A DNA stretch of 64,000 bases from Thunnus maccoyii (GCF_910596095.1 NC_056538.1:22368501-22432500), one strand, 5' to 3'; positions 13,901 to 29,806 are shown, numbered from the stretch's first letter. Translations and numbers: made by a program. Notes: generated from the letters alone by a model not told the origin.

Positions 13901-14279
13901 GACAACTCAAACCACACAGCACATTCCTCTCACATTACTACTACTTGTAGATGTTTCCAGATCATGCAGCAGAGAAAACACCATCTGTTTCTGAACAACA
14001 GGACTTAGGATTGATTGAGTATTGACTTAACTGCTTTGATCTCTGGCTCTCATCTCTTTATGGCAGAAAAGTCCTCATACTCATAAAATGAAAACTACTC
14101 CCTCTGATTGTGCATTGACCCAGGCTTTTGCTGTGCAGTATGCTCACTCACTCCTACATCACATGTGTATGCACGCCCTCTTACATGCCACCGATAGATC
14201 GAGTTCAAACCATGTGCTCATCTTTTTTATCTGCACTGATGTATGCTCTCTCTATGACACTTGAACTCAAATCTCTTTC

Positions 14280-14351
<72 letters not shown>

Positions 14352-17300
14352 CTCTCTCTGCTGATCCTCTCTCGGCACTCCTCATTTCCTGTTGACCTGG
14401 GTGCCCAATCTAACAAGCCCCATGTCATTACTTGATCAACCCCTCTAAGAGGCATAAGTTGGATTTGGGACTGAGAGTGCGGCAGATCTCGCTCTTCCAC
14501 CCCCTCCCCATCAGTCTGTGCCATTCCTTACCTACCTCACACTCATGCTTACTCTCTCTCTGCCATCTTTCCTTCTGCACCAAACAAAAAAAAAACAAAA
14601 AAACAGAATGGAGAACCTGCCCCCAGCCCATGCTTGTCCTTGGGTTCATGGGTAAGGGTTTTCACTCATACATTTTTCCACCTACTTCCCCAACTCCATC
14701 CCTGCCTCACCTGCAAACCGTGACATCCCGAGGAGTCGCGGTTTCTGGAGTCAAGCCATTTTTCCTTGAACATGTCACTTCCCTGAATCACAGTCATAAG
14801 CCGTAGAAAAGCTTTAAAGGAAAAAAAATCAACCCAATTTGTAAGTATGCTCATAGGATTATGTTTCATAAATGATTACCATCTAAAACAGCTTGGCATA
14901 CTGTAGGTGTCAAGCTAGGTGATAATCCCACTCAACCTTAAAGATTCACATTCTCCTTGCACACTCATTGATTAAATCAGCAGAAAAAAGCTCTCTAGGA
15001 ATAACAGATGAAAATGAAAAGCAGGTGGTAGTTTATCTTCACTGTAATCATATGGAAAAATGAACAGCTGTTTTACATTGTAATACTTTCCTGAATATGT
15101 TCATTATTACAATAAAGAGACTTGCATATTTTACCATTTTTTAAAGATGGGTTGAATTTATCCTTTAAATCTTTGCAGTATGTGAGTTGTGTTAGATTTA
15201 GCCTTCATCCTTTTGCATTCATTCATCTTTTTTATTGTGCGATATATATATATAGACCGAGAGTATGCTCTGCCCTGAAGTCAGTGTATCCAGGCTGGTT
15301 AGTCTAGCGTGATCTGAAGGATTTTTTGACCATCTGTCTGAACCAAAGGCCTGGTAACAAATCACTATTTAGAGGTCATAGTAGGGCTGAATAGTCAATT
15401 GACAGAGGATGAATCGCCAACAGTTTTGATCATCTATTAATCATTTCAAGAAATACTTTGATTTTTTTAGAAATTTTAGAAAATACGCTTATTTGCTCCC
15501 TTGCTTATTTGTTACCAAGAGCCTGGCTAGTCATTTCCCCCTGTTTCTATGCCTAATCTAAGCTAATCAGCTCTTGCCTGTACCTCCACATTTACTGTAC
15601 AAACATGAGAGTGGTACCAATCTTCTCGTCTAACTCTTCACAAGAAGGAAGTGTTTTTACCAAAATGTCAAGCTATTCCTTTGACCTATTTATCAACCAA
15701 AAATGACAAACATTATTTTGATCCAGCCTCTCAAATTTGAGGATTTGCTGCTTCTCTCAGTTTGTATATTTTTATTGTAAACTGAATATATTTGTGTTTT
15801 AGACTTGGTCAGGCATCCCTTTGGGTGTAATCATTAGTTGCAGTCTTAGTCCAAAGCAACAGTTTAATATATAAACTGAGAGTGGCATGTGGATGCAATG
15901 AATGAATAATAAAATCAGATACATTAATGGACAAGCAGATTTGTTTTGTGTAGTCCTGTTTTAGTTCTGTTTCCATATTGTGCCCATTAGATTGCAGAAA
16001 TTTATTAGAAATGTAGTTCTTAATCTTCATCCATTAGGCCTGTAAGAGGAAATTATTGTTAATGGGTAAATTACAGTAATTACTGCATCCATTTTCCTCT
16101 GACATGAAATAGACATCGACTATGTGTATGGATTTTTATATAAATCACAAAAAATGAATCCACTGTAGCTTTGACAATATATAGCGCCATGTGAGGTAGC
16201 AAACTATACCATGTGCTCTATATAGAAATGCTGCTGATTTACATTAATTACATGTCATGTGTCAAGGCTTTGACAAATGCTGCTCATTGACCTTGCAGTG
16301 ATGGCAGCATAATATGAGTAATGCTCCTGTCTTGATATGAAGCAGCTAACCACTGCAGTGTCAGATCCCCTCCAGCTCTGCCGCTGGAATCTGATCGCCG
16401 TACAGGCTTGAACTCGCTCCAAACTCAGCTCAAAGTCAGCTGATGTTCTGCTAATCTGTCACAATTGGGTTTGGTTCTCCACAGCTGGTTTTCGAGCCCA
16501 GGGATTAAATAATCGGAGAGGAATCTGCAACTGTTTTATTTGGCACCCGCATTTATTTTGATCTCCAAGGCCCGGTTGATAGGTTAAAAATAAGGCATTT
16601 AGCTATGATCTGTAAATAAATACCATTTTTTCTTACTTTCCATTGGGTAAATTTAGTGTATAAGCAGAGTTTTTACTTTGTGATCATGTTTAGCCACAGC
16701 AAGTAACATTTTCAGACTTTTTCATTCAGTTACACTTGTTTTAGTTACTAAAATCTAAAGTTAGTGGCAAATATAGTGTAGTCTACTGTTTGATTGTGGT
16801 TTGTGTGGACCTACTGTACCTACATGAACTCACTCCTAGTGGTGCAGTAATGTAGCAGATGGTCCAGACTAGTGTAACAAAACAATAAACCCAGTCCATG
16901 CTTCACTCCTCCAAACTTTGGGATGAAGGCAGCTGTTTAGACACAATGATTGTTCAGGATTTTCCGCTCTCTTGCATTAATATGTTGCTCGCTGGCATCA
17001 TGTGAACCTTGACCTTTCATCTGGGATGATTTGGATGAGTCCCTGGGTCGCATTACTTCTCTGAGTGTGACAGACAGGCGTGCATAAACGCATATAAGAC
17101 ATCACCCACCCGAACAACAATTTAGAAGGGCGATTCCACAAAACAGATGCACAACCACTGTCATTTCCTTACCTCCCCACGAAAGCAAAAACACATCAGA
17201 TGAAGACATGCTGGGATGTGACGTCTAAGATTGGATTTCAGAGGATTTGTTGTGATAAGTCCCTCATAAAGCTTGTTTATTTTTCTACAGCCTATGTTTG

Positions 17301-20256
17301 CAACAACACAGCATTTTAAAGCCAGATGTGGCAAGAGGAACAGATTGTGTTTGAACAGCAATACCCAGTTGTGAAAGCACTGTGATGGATGCTCACACTT
17401 CTCATACTGCTGGGTCATGACCTTAGTGTGAGAAAATATTAAAGCAAAAACTGCTGACAAATGTTGTTATGTTGCAAGACAGCAGAATCATCTGCAGAAC
17501 TCTGCGCTGTAGGATTGCACCAACAAAAAAACTGTATACAGTAGGTATTGGAAACGGGCCAAAAGTGGATTAAATTCTGGAGAGCGGCTGGGAATCAGTA
17601 ACTAATGCTTCAACACTATCATGATATGACCACAGTAATGGTATCATGATATAAACAACTCTGCAATACATGATATCTGTTTACATGAAGAGGAAAACAC
17701 CACTGAAATTAGAAAATACATTTTCATCAAGCAAGATTCACTACATGTATGCATTGCATTTTGAAATACTGCCAATGTCACTAAATTTTACAAAGTGTTT
17801 TAAGTGTGTTAAGCTTTTTTTTAAATAAGCATGGAAATCCAAGTGCAAAAAGCCATAAATACAGTTCAATCTCTGGTGTGAAATAATGTTAATTTGCCTG
17901 CCACCTGTACATGATCTATGAGAGATTTGTTAAGATTAATTATCAAAATGTATGTGTTCATTATTGTATTATTGTCTGTAGGGTAAATTTGTGTTTGCTA
18001 CTTTGTTGATATATATTTAGCTCCCTGTGAAATATATTGTGGTACAACAGTTTAATGTATACCTGTATAGTTTTCTTAGCTTGTGCCTCCAAACCCATAT
18101 GCACAGATCACATAAATATATGATTGTAAAGTGTGTATAACTGTGTGGTTGTTTTGCAGATGAGAGACAAGGCACCCTCAGGCTGAGCAACCTCACTAAA
18201 AGCATGTCAGGGAAGTACATGTGCCGAGCCAGCAACACAGCCGGCTCTGACAGCTGCTCCATTAACCTGGAGGTTATCACCTGTGCGTGCACAGTAAAAA
18301 CTCTATTTTTACTCCACCACACACCAGAGTATTCAAGAGTGTTTTTAAATTACACTGCTGTGACTCTCGTTACGTGTGAATACATTGTGCACTCCTGTTT
18401 TCCAGCTTCCAATGCAGGCATGATTGCAGCAGCCACAGTGGGGTCAATAGTGGGACTGGTCGCTATGGTGCTCTTCCTCATATTCATACTGAAAAGGAGA
18501 CGAGACACCGAGGAGGAGATAGCCAATGAGATCAAGTGAGAGTTTCACTTTATAGTATGTGTGATGAGAATTTTTAAAAAGAGCTTTACTCATCCGATTA
18601 AATGTCTTATGTCTAAATGTCTGTTATTTATTTGTAATAAGTATAATAAGGGAAGAGTCACATAAAAATCTGCAATCTACAGTACAAGTTATTTAGTGTT
18701 AAAGCCCAGTGCCTATGTACATAGAGTGTAAAACATTGAAGTAACGTTATTAAAGGTGTCAAGTGAAAAACGTGTATTATTGTTTTATAGGTACCTTATG
18801 GACTTTTCTTCTAAACATTTGCATCCAAACTCTGTACTTTATCACCAGAATACATTGTTTGTGTCATTGAGGTCTAGAAAATGTGTTGAAAGCATTTCTT
18901 TCCTTCATAAAAAATTTCTCTGTTTTCCCATGTTTCTTTCATTTCATAAGCTGAGAAAAACAGCCGCTTTCACATCTTTGTGACAATGCATTTTTTAAAT
19001 AATCTAAAGGGTTTTAAAATTATTTATTTACCTTAAGAAGTATTATTATAATTTTATTTCCTCAACCCTTTAGTTCAACTGAAAAATAAAAAAATCCTCA
19101 TATTTGGAGCTACATGGTTTTTCCTGGACAACAACAGTTTTCTTCCCAAGTTATTCCATTGTCCACTGGTGTGCCCCTTTATGAATATTTTAGACCTACA
19201 TTATTTACATCCATGTTTCCCTACCCTCGCAGTCTTTTTCTTTTCCGCTTTTTGTTGACGCATCCCTTCATTCTTTGACCTGTTACTACCACCAACCATT
19301 GATTAGTTGATTAGTGTGACACAAAACGACGTCATAAAGCTCACACTCCATTTTAATATCACGGTCAGACTTTCATTTTTGAGCCTCGCCTGCTGCTTCT
19401 CATCCTCATGCTCCCTTTCTGCATCTTGTTTCACTTGTTATCTTCCGCTTTGTGTTTTATGGCTTGCATGCCTTACCGTACATGTTTGCATTACCGTCCT
19501 CTGCAGTCGGCAGGAATGTGTATCATGTCACCTGCATGCTCTCAGGGTTACATGTACATCCTTTTACATATGATAGTAAAGAACGAGATACAATCAAAAC
19601 AGGGACAAGCTCATCATAACATTGTTCCATAGCAAATTCCAAAAGGTACCTATAAGTAAGCAAGTAAATTTCTCAAGTTTTTTTAAGTTTTTCATTTCAT
19701 TTTTTATGATTTTCATTAATTACAGTGAGTGTTCTGTGTTCTCTGCTTCTCTCTCACTCTCTTCTCTCTCTGTCTATGTCACAGGGAAGATGCTCAGGCA
19801 CCAAAGCGAGTGTCGTGGGCAAAGAGTAACACCGGCTCAGACATTGTGTCCAAGAATGGCACGCTGTCCTCCATAGCCACCAGTCCTCGGCCGAGAGACC
19901 CCCACCAGCCCAACTTCCACTACCCATACTCCCCCACATCCGCCTCAGACACAGGCTCAGTGATCAATGCCTACCAGCTGCGACCTGGAGAGGCAAACAC
20001 CTTACAGGGACTGCCGGGGTACAACATCGGAGCAACCCCTTCACGTAAACACAAGAGGCCTCCCAGTACGAACGGGGGCCCTCCACAGGTTCTCCGGAGC
20101 CCAGTGGTTGCCATCCCTAACAGGACTGAGGGGGCTCAGCCTCAGGTGCCACCTCCACTCACTGTGTCCCCACAAATCAGCTCTTCCACTCTGACACGCA
20201 TGGGAGCTGTTGCCGTCATGGTGCCTGCTCAAAGCCAAGCTGGCTCACTGGTGTAG
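10941..20256 (+). CDS. esam: Endothelial cell-selective adhesion molecule (5' end unresolved)
   Basis: Coding exons: 10941-11086, 12116-12317, 12738-12893, 18160-18282, 18406-18535, 19785-20256. Phases join without a stop to give 408 residues after the signal peptide. ESAM is a single-pass Ig-superfamily protein of endothelial tight junctions and platelets that makes homophilic contacts and binds the MAGI-1 scaffold. Visible: V-type domain (exons 1-2, ending DSGRYVCNV), C2-type domain (exons 3-4; VTLSC and SGKYMCRAS), a membrane span in exon 5 (GMIAAATVGSIVGLVAMVLF) followed by KRRR, and a long proline/serine-rich tail. The tail carries VSKNGTLSS and ends RMGAVAVMVPAQSQAGSLV, close to the human ESAM C-terminus, with SLV as a type I PDZ ligand. 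As in human ESAM, the V domain lacks the usual B-strand cysteine (VVLHAWYS). The first resolved exon needs one preceding base; the ATG exon is not identified. The largest intron (12,894-18,159) is full of repeats. Confidence 0.93.
11197..11400. repeat. Dispersed repeat copy, GTTGCAGCCCT family
   Basis: The segment contains ATTGATTAATCAATGAGTTG near one end, then CAGTCTCTCAAATGTAAGAA and TTTGCTGCTTTTCTGTTTTTG. These blocks recur in the same order at 15.4-15.8 kb and, in reverse complement, at 48.0-48.3 kb. It lies in the esam intron after the first resolved exon. Confidence 0.5.
11729..11749. repeat. (TG)n microsatellite
   Basis: About ten uninterrupted TG units inside an esam intron. Confidence 0.9.
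12951..13373. repeat. Fold-back (inverted-repeat) element in esam intron
   Basis: The left end AAAAGGTTAGTTCACCCAAA and the reverse complement of the right end AAAGAGTTGGTTCAACCAAA match. The match continues inward (CCTCACCTCTAGTGATATCT against CTCACTCACCTCTTGTAATATCT in two parts). The element is about 420 bp with imperfect arms and no coding capacity, and starts 57 bp after the donor of the exon ending at 12,893. The TTAGTTCACCCAAA type end is common in teleost genomes. Confidence 0.65.
14285..14347. repeat. (TC)n microsatellite
   Basis: About 31 uninterrupted TC units in the large esam intron, followed by an imperfect TC-rich extension to about 14,370. Long Leu/Ser or Arg/Glu open frames here are artefacts of the repeat. 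Confidence 0.95.
15383..15846. repeat. Dispersed repeat (GTTGCAG family) split by a nested insertion
   Basis: The left part begins AGGGCTGAATAGTCAATTGAC and the right part resumes with CAGCCTCTCAAATTTGAGGA and ends ATCATTAGTTGCAG. These are the two ends of the same family seen at 3.5 and 48.0 kb. The middle, about 15,470-15,685, belongs to a different fold-back family and interrupts it. Confidence 0.6.
15470..15685. repeat. Deleted fold-back element nested in the preceding repeat
   Basis: Blocks AAATACGCTTATTTGCTCCC, CCTAATCTAAGCTAATCAGC, GAGAGTGGTACCAATCTTCT and GTCTAACTCTTCACAAGAAG correspond to the arms of the fold-back element at 43,195-43,774 in jam3. Much of the left arm is missing. 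Confidence 0.6.
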
Positions 20257-21535
20257 CCAGCAGAAGCATCTCTGATGGGAAATAAAGGACAGTGGTTGAG
20301 GATGGAGAGAAAGTATGCCTTGTAATGGAAAGCACTTTCTCCATGAAACCTGAAAAGGTGTAAGAGAAGAAAATGTCTCATAGCTGGTTTGTGCTTCATT
20401 TGCACAAACGCTCCCTTCCCTCTTCTGTTCATTCATTCAACTGACTCAGTACAGTGTTCTTCATTCCAGTTTCTTTTTTTATGCTGCGTTGTGGCTCACC
20501 ACAGAAAAATATATTTTTATTTACACGCTTGTAAAGAGATCTTTAAAATGGTATCCAATAGTGTTATGATTATTACACTGTATACATGAAATACCAGTTA
20601 TCATAAGAGAGTTGTGTTCATTTAATGCCATCAGTCTGAGTACTGTAAACCAGTGGTTCTCAAACTTTTTCACATCAAGGGTCCCCATTTGATGAGATTT
20701 TTGCTTTTAGATGTGTCCTTACAGAAAGCGTATGAAATCCATGACCAGAATAGTTAAACATTCTGTCATTGTGTTAATTATGGATGGAATTATAGTGGAA
20801 ATAAATTATTCCTCTTTTTGCTGGGGACCACCTGGAACCCCTCAAGGACTCTTGTAAACCACAAAAAAACAGTTCAATTTGCTAAGAGTTTTGCAGTTTT
20901 TGCAAAATGTTACATTTTGAATACATTTGTATTATATATTAATAAACAAAACCTGAACACGTTTCCATAAATTTCATTTCTATTTCACTGTACCCAGCTG
21001 TTTGTGGAGCACTTTTCAGTTCACTTCTCTCAGGCTAACTGCACTAGTTCAGAGCTAAACCCAGCAAAATCACAATTCAGGTATTTCAACAAAAACAAAA
21101 TCATTTGTTATATTTCAAAGACTCACTTGCTTTGTCCCTTATTTACTTGTGCTCACCTGACAGTTGTTTATTTCAGCAAACACTGTCAGTGTGGTGTCAT
21201 GACGCTATTGTCTACTGAGAGAACATACTGTATGAATTTATTGCCTGTTATGGTAGATGGAATGTAACCAAAATAGTGAGTATAACATTGTTGAAATTGA
21301 TGGTTTCTGACTATTTTAAGGTGCTTGATATAACTTGATATAATTACTGTAAACATATGAGGCCATGGTTGAGATGTAATCTACCAGTCTTACTGCTGAT
21401 GGTCTTGTGTGTTTCATGGTAATTATTAAGTCTTGAAATAATGTGGCAGTCATTTATTGATGTTGAAAGGCTACATGTAGCACTTTTAATGCAGTTTTGA
21501 TTGTTCTTTTTTCAATAAAGTGTCCTGCAGTGTTT
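20257..21535 (+). other. esam: esam 3' untranslated region
   Basis: The region runs from the stop codon to a canonical AATAAA at 21,514-21,519 followed by a TGTCCTGCAGTGTTTG-type T/G-rich stretch, so cleavage is expected near 21,535. A further AATAAA at 20,281 lies only 25 nt after the stop and could be a proximal signal. An interspersed-repeat fragment lies at about 20,650-20,870. Confidence 0.6.
20649..20870. mobile_element. hAT-like transposon fragment in esam 3' UTR
   Basis: The left end CCAGTGGTTCTCAAACTTTT resembles hAT/Charlie-type terminal sequence, and the right end contains GGACCACCTGGAACCCCTCA. No coding sequence remains. The family assignment is by resemblance only. Confidence 0.4.
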
Positions 21536-22775
21536 GATTTTAGCATGATTTACTTAAAATCACTTCACTTAGAAGCACATTACTACTAATGCAAACAATT
21601 CATACAAGTGGCAGAAATCTTAAAAAATGTTTTTCAGACAATCCTTTCATAAAAGCTGAGATCATTTTATTTGGAGTGTGAACAGCAAGTACAGTTGGCA
21701 AAGTGACACATAATCCACAGTACACATCCCATATAGCTGTTTTTTTACATACTACACAACACACAATGGGGTAAAATACAGTAACCATGAACATACAGTG
21801 AATGAGATCTGGAAGGCCACTTGAGGATAGAGATGTTTTAACTGCCTGTGTTATAGATGTGTAACATACACATTACCACAACAGAATAACCACAGCGTTT
21901 AATACTAAAGTTAGTGTCTATGTTTTCTTTTTTAAATAAAAGAGGAAACAGTTAGAATCTCAAATTAAGTGAAAAAGTTCTAATGAGCAGCCTTTATAGA
22001 AAAACAAGAGTAAGTCCAGTCATGCTGGCGGCCCCACAAGAAACAAAATGGTTGGATAAAAAAAAAAAAGTGAGAGAAAACCTAAATGTTTTTTTACGCC
22101 ATGTAGTTACCTAAATCAAAACAGGTTCACCCTCTGTGCGGTGGCCATTATACTGTATAACAGCTCAGACTAAGCTGCTCAGGCTCAGCCTTCAGTTGCA
22201 TTCTGTACTTTCATACGTAAGTAAGTTGTCAACTGAAGTTGTGCTTTCAGCTGTGCTTTGGGCCAAATGCTAATGTTGACATGCCTGTAGCTAGAATATT
22301 AGCATGCTATATTAGCATTATTCTCAAAGTATAGCTGGAAATTGGGTCATTACTATAAGTGGTATGCTATCATGAACTCAAGTGTTATATGAATGAACCT
22401 GCAGGTGGCTCTACATAAAAAGTCAGGGGATGGCCGTGTCTTTAGGACTCATCCTCAATGAACCATGAAAGTGCAAAATGTTCTTGGAAATCCATCCGAT
22501 AGTTACTGAGATATTTCACTCTGAACCAATGATCAACCGCAAACTGACACATTGATATTGCCATATTTAGAGCATTATTATAGTTAAATATCTAAGTTTT
22601 GTTGACTGACTCATCCCAAATCCTCTTATGACCTTTGCCACCTTTGGAACAGCTATGATGCAGAGGGCAACAGAGGAAACCAGTCACACTGTAACAAACC
22701 AGAAGTTCAGACCATCACAATATGGTCATCACTGAAGTCACTTAAAGTCACTTAAAGGTCCAGGAAAGAGATTTA
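21536..22775 (-). other. acad8: acad8 3' untranslated region
   Basis: Sequence between the esam and acad8 coding ends. On the minus strand an AATAAA lies at 21,666-21,671 (TTTATT on the plus strand), so the acad8 3' end is expected near 21,645. That is only about 100 bp from the predicted esam 3' end, so the two genes converge tail to tail. A dispersed repeat lies at about 22,250-22,545. Confidence 0.5.
22250..22545. repeat. Teleost interspersed repeat
   Basis: Contains CAAATGCTAATGTTGACATG, TTAGCATGCTATATTAGCAT, AAAAAGTCAGGGGATGG and TGGAAATCCATCCGATAGTT ACTGAGATATTTCA. This matches a family I recognise from many fish genomes (GCTAATGTTAGCATGCTA... ATCCATCCAATAGTTGTTGAGATATTT), but I cannot give its database name. 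Confidence 0.55.
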
Positions 22776-26725
<3,950 letters not shown>

Positions 26726-27080
26726 GTTTAACTGTTACGACAGAATGGTTGAGTTATGTCAGACGGGGCGGCGCTGCTGCTGCTGGGAAATGTAGTTTTA
26801 ACAACAGGGAAGCGGGAGGCGGGGTACTGTAAAGATACATCCATGGTAGAGATGAGTTTGTATGTACAGTCGACTGACCCCACACTTAAAGTGCATGTTG
26901 ACGTCCGCCCATGTACGATTATTATCGTTATATTTGTTTTAGAAATAGCCGTTAAAGCCGTTACAAAACAAACGGAAGCAGCTAACCCTAACCCTAAATA
27001 AATTTGTTTACGTCACGTGATGTGGATTTTTCCGCGGATTTTGGTGGCTGCACGCTTACCTGACACACCACTGACCCAAA
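26726..27080. promoter_or_regulatory. Bidirectional promoter of acad8 and thyn1
   Basis: This GC-richer interval separates the acad8 start (26,725, minus) from a probable non-coding first exon of thyn1 (plus strand) that would end near 27,080 at CCCAAAG|GTACGA. On the minus strand, 26,796-26,778 reads ACTACATTTCCCAGCAGCA, very close to the known ZNF143/SBS consensus ACTACAATTCCCAGAATGC. A CACGTG E-box lies at 27,014-27,019 within GTCACGTGA. No TATA box is evident. The head-to-head arrangement of ACAD8 and THYN1 is also found in human. Confidence 0.65.
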
Positions 27081-28474
27081 GGTACGATTATCAGTGTTTA
27101 TAGGGGTTATCTACGGACTAAAGCTGCATTATAATCTGTGTAACTGCCAAACTCTATGAAGTTTGCTTGCATATGCTGCTCAGGTTTGTGTGGAGCTGTT
27201 AAAGTCCTTTTTAATCTCTGTCATGCCCCACTAATGTTGCAGATGAAGAATTAGCATGTTACCTTCATGGGCTCATTTTAAGTTGTAAATGGATGGTTAC
27301 AAATGTTTAAACCTATGAAAGTAAATTTTAGAGCATGCATTTCTATTTCTAACGCATTCACGTAGAAAACCACTGCAGTGAGCATAAGTTCATTTCAGTT
27401 ATATTACCCACAATGCATTAAGCTGCCAGTTTATTAGAAGAGCACCTATAGCAATCATTTTAGAGGCCGTAGTTTGTTGTGCTGTTGAAATGTATCCAAA
27501 TATGGACATAACATCAGACACATAGGCATTGAAATCTACAGCCTCCATGACAACTATACAGTTGAATCAACACCTCATTACAACAGTTTCAGTAAAAACT
27601 GAAAATGATATTTGATGTAGGAAGGATTTCTTGCAGGGCTGTAGTGTTTTAGGTGTAACTAATAAACCAGCAACTGAATGTACACAATCTCATATTACTT
27701 TTACTGCAAAACCTACCATACTGATAATTTGTGTTGTGTGTAAAGTGTTGAATTTGTTTTCATCATCTATGGATTAGCTGTGGGTGATATTGATAAAATA
27801 ATTACATTTTGTAATGTAACAGTAAAAAGTATAGATGTAAATGTACTGTGCAAAAGTGTTAGGCACTTTAGATGTTTTGATGCTTATGCAATACCATCAG
27901 GGAGGCGTCTGATTGGTCCCAAATGTATTCTGCAGCATGACAATAACCCCAAACATACAGCCAGACTCATTAAGAAGTATTTTCAGCAACAAGAAGAACA
28001 AGGAGTCCTGCAACAGATGGTACGGCCCCCACAGAGCCCTGATCTCTACATCATCGAGTCAGTCTGGGATTACATGAAGAGACAGCCTAAAATTTATTAA
28101 TCTCTAAATAAGATCTCCAAGATTCTTGGAACGACCTCCCTGCCAAGTACCTTGAAAAACTTTGCAAGTGTACGAGGGAGAACTGATGCTGTTTTAAAGG
28201 CAAAGTGTGCTCACAGCAACTACTGATTTCATTTAGGTTTCTTCTGTTAAACGAACTTTGTTTGAAGTTAATTGATAAGTAAAAACTATTCATGGCAATA
28301 TATTTGAAAGCATCCTCACTTTACTTTTAGTGCCTAAAACTTTTGCACATTACTGTATATCATGATATATTAAGACATGCCTTTAAGACATACAAAAGTC
28401 TACTGTTTCTCCCTCATTGAAAAGTTGTTTCAATTATGGATGATGCATCATGTTTGAAACGTGTCTCTTTACAG
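27081..28474 (+). other. thyn1: Probable first (5' UTR) intron of thyn1
   Basis: The region between the putative non-coding first exon and the acceptor TCTCTTTACAG ending at 28,474. Apart from a Tc1-like remnant at 27.84-28.36 kb, I see no coding potential. The donor near 27,081 is inferred. Confidence 0.45.
27842..28355 (+). mobile_element. Degenerate, internally deleted Tc1/mariner-type transposon
   Basis: The left end ACTGTGCAAAAGTGTTAGGC and the reverse complement of the right end AATGTGCAAAAGTTTTAGGC are terminal inverted repeats. Between about 27,893 and 28,100 the plus strand encodes the C-terminal part of a Tc1-like DDE transposase, with QHDNNPKHTA (second catalytic Asp region) and PQSPDLYIIESVWDYMKRQ (catalytic Glu region). 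The N-terminal DNA-binding half and most of the catalytic core are missing and the element is about 510 bp, so it is not autonomous. Confidence 0.85.
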
Positions 28475-28484
28475 ACAGTGAGAG

Positions 28485-29806
28485 ATGCCTCCAAAGAAAA
28501 ACGCCAGAGGGAGTAAAAGCACAGTAAATTCAGGTAAGTAAATTAAATCACAGTAAAACTTCTTTTAGTTGTTTTTTTTTTTTTTTTTTAATGATGAGCA
28601 TTGCTTCAACACACACAGCCAAAGATGACCACGGTGAAACAGTCTCTGCTGCTAAGGAAACAGTCAGCAGGAAGAGGAAAGCTGCAGCTTCTGTTGAGGC
28701 TGGAAATAAGAAAAGCAAAGAATCATCTAGTCCCCCACAGTACTGTCACTGGCTGATGAAGTCTGAGCCTGAGAGCCGCTTTGAGAATGGGATCGATATG
28801 AAGGTACAGAGTCCCATCAGTACAGTCTGTTGTTGTTAGAAAAAAAAGGGAGGGGGGCTGCACATGTCTGATGCATTTGGTTCATTCTGCAGTTTGGGAT
28901 CGAGGATCTGAAGGCTTTGCCTAATCAGACCAGCTGCTGGGACGGCGTCCGCAATTATCAGGTAGAGCCACAGAGCTGACTGCTATAATCACAATACTCT
29001 GAAAATGCTTTTTGTCAAATTATTCTCAACAGCCTTGTCCAAACTGTCTATCAGCGAGCAAAAGAAAAGCTTGAATACAAGTGTTTATTTTCTTTCTTCT
29101 TCCCCTCTGTGGGATAGTTCTTCTAAACTGTCTATCATCTCCAGGCACGAAACTTCATGAGGCAGATGAAAGAAGGGCAGTTGGCTTTCTTTTATCACAG
29201 CAACTGCAAGGAACCAGGGGTAGCAGGAATCATGAAAGTGAGTCACTTTCTTTCCCTGCAGAGAATATTCTAGTGATTTTAAAAAATGTTATTCAGCTTT
29301 ATATCCTTTTTTTTAGATTGTGAAGGAAGCATATGTGGACCACACCCAGTTTGACAAGAAAGACGCCCATTTTGATGCAACCAGCAAACCAGACAACCCC
29401 AAGTGGAGCATGGTGAAATAATTCATAAATAACCGCTAATGCAAACACATGAATATACTTATTGATTACAATTACTGATAATAATTAAGGATGAAGGTTG
29501 ATCTTGTTTTTTTTCTCTCTCAGGTTGATGTCCATTATCAAAGAATGATGAATCGTTATATTCCTCTGTCTGAGCTGAAAAAGTACCACCTGCAGCATCG
29601 TGCTAAAGGAGGGCCTTTAAAGGACATGGCGCTCTTTACAAGGGCCCGACTGTCTGTGCAGCCACTCACCAGTGGTAAGTAATAACTACACTGTGCAATC
29701 CTATTTTGTTAACTATATTATGTTATTTAACACTCATTCTGTATTTTTTTTCTTTGCAGAGGAGTTTGACTTTGTCATGAGTTTGGAGGACAAAAAGCCA
29801 CTGTGA
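28485..29806 (+). CDS. thyn1: Thymocyte nuclear protein 1 (EVE domain)
   Basis: Coding exons: 28485-28533, 28619-28803, 28893-28961, 29145-29237, 29317-29412, 29524-29674, 29760-29806; 229 residues (human 225). The N-terminal ~55 residues are Lys/Ser-rich and disordered with basic clusters (SRKRK, NKKSK) typical of nuclear targeting. The EVE domain follows: YCHWLMKSEP at 58-67, CWDGVRNYQARNFMR from about 93, then GQLAFFYHSNCKEPGVAGIM and the conserved HFDATSKPDNPKW. EVE domains are related to PUA/YTH folds and are thought to bind modified bases; the substrate of THYN1 is not firmly established. All seven exon junctions keep phase. The ATG is ten nucleotides after an acceptor, so the leader is spliced. 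The gene runs divergently from acad8 and towards vps26b. Confidence 0.96.

Noticed and set aside
14128-14364. Open frames rich in Leu/Ser or Arg/Glu
   Set aside because: They are translations of the (TC)n microsatellite in an esam intron, not genes.
14432-14806. 124-codon plus-strand frame in the large esam intron
   Set aside because: Low-complexity and intronic, with no family resemblance.
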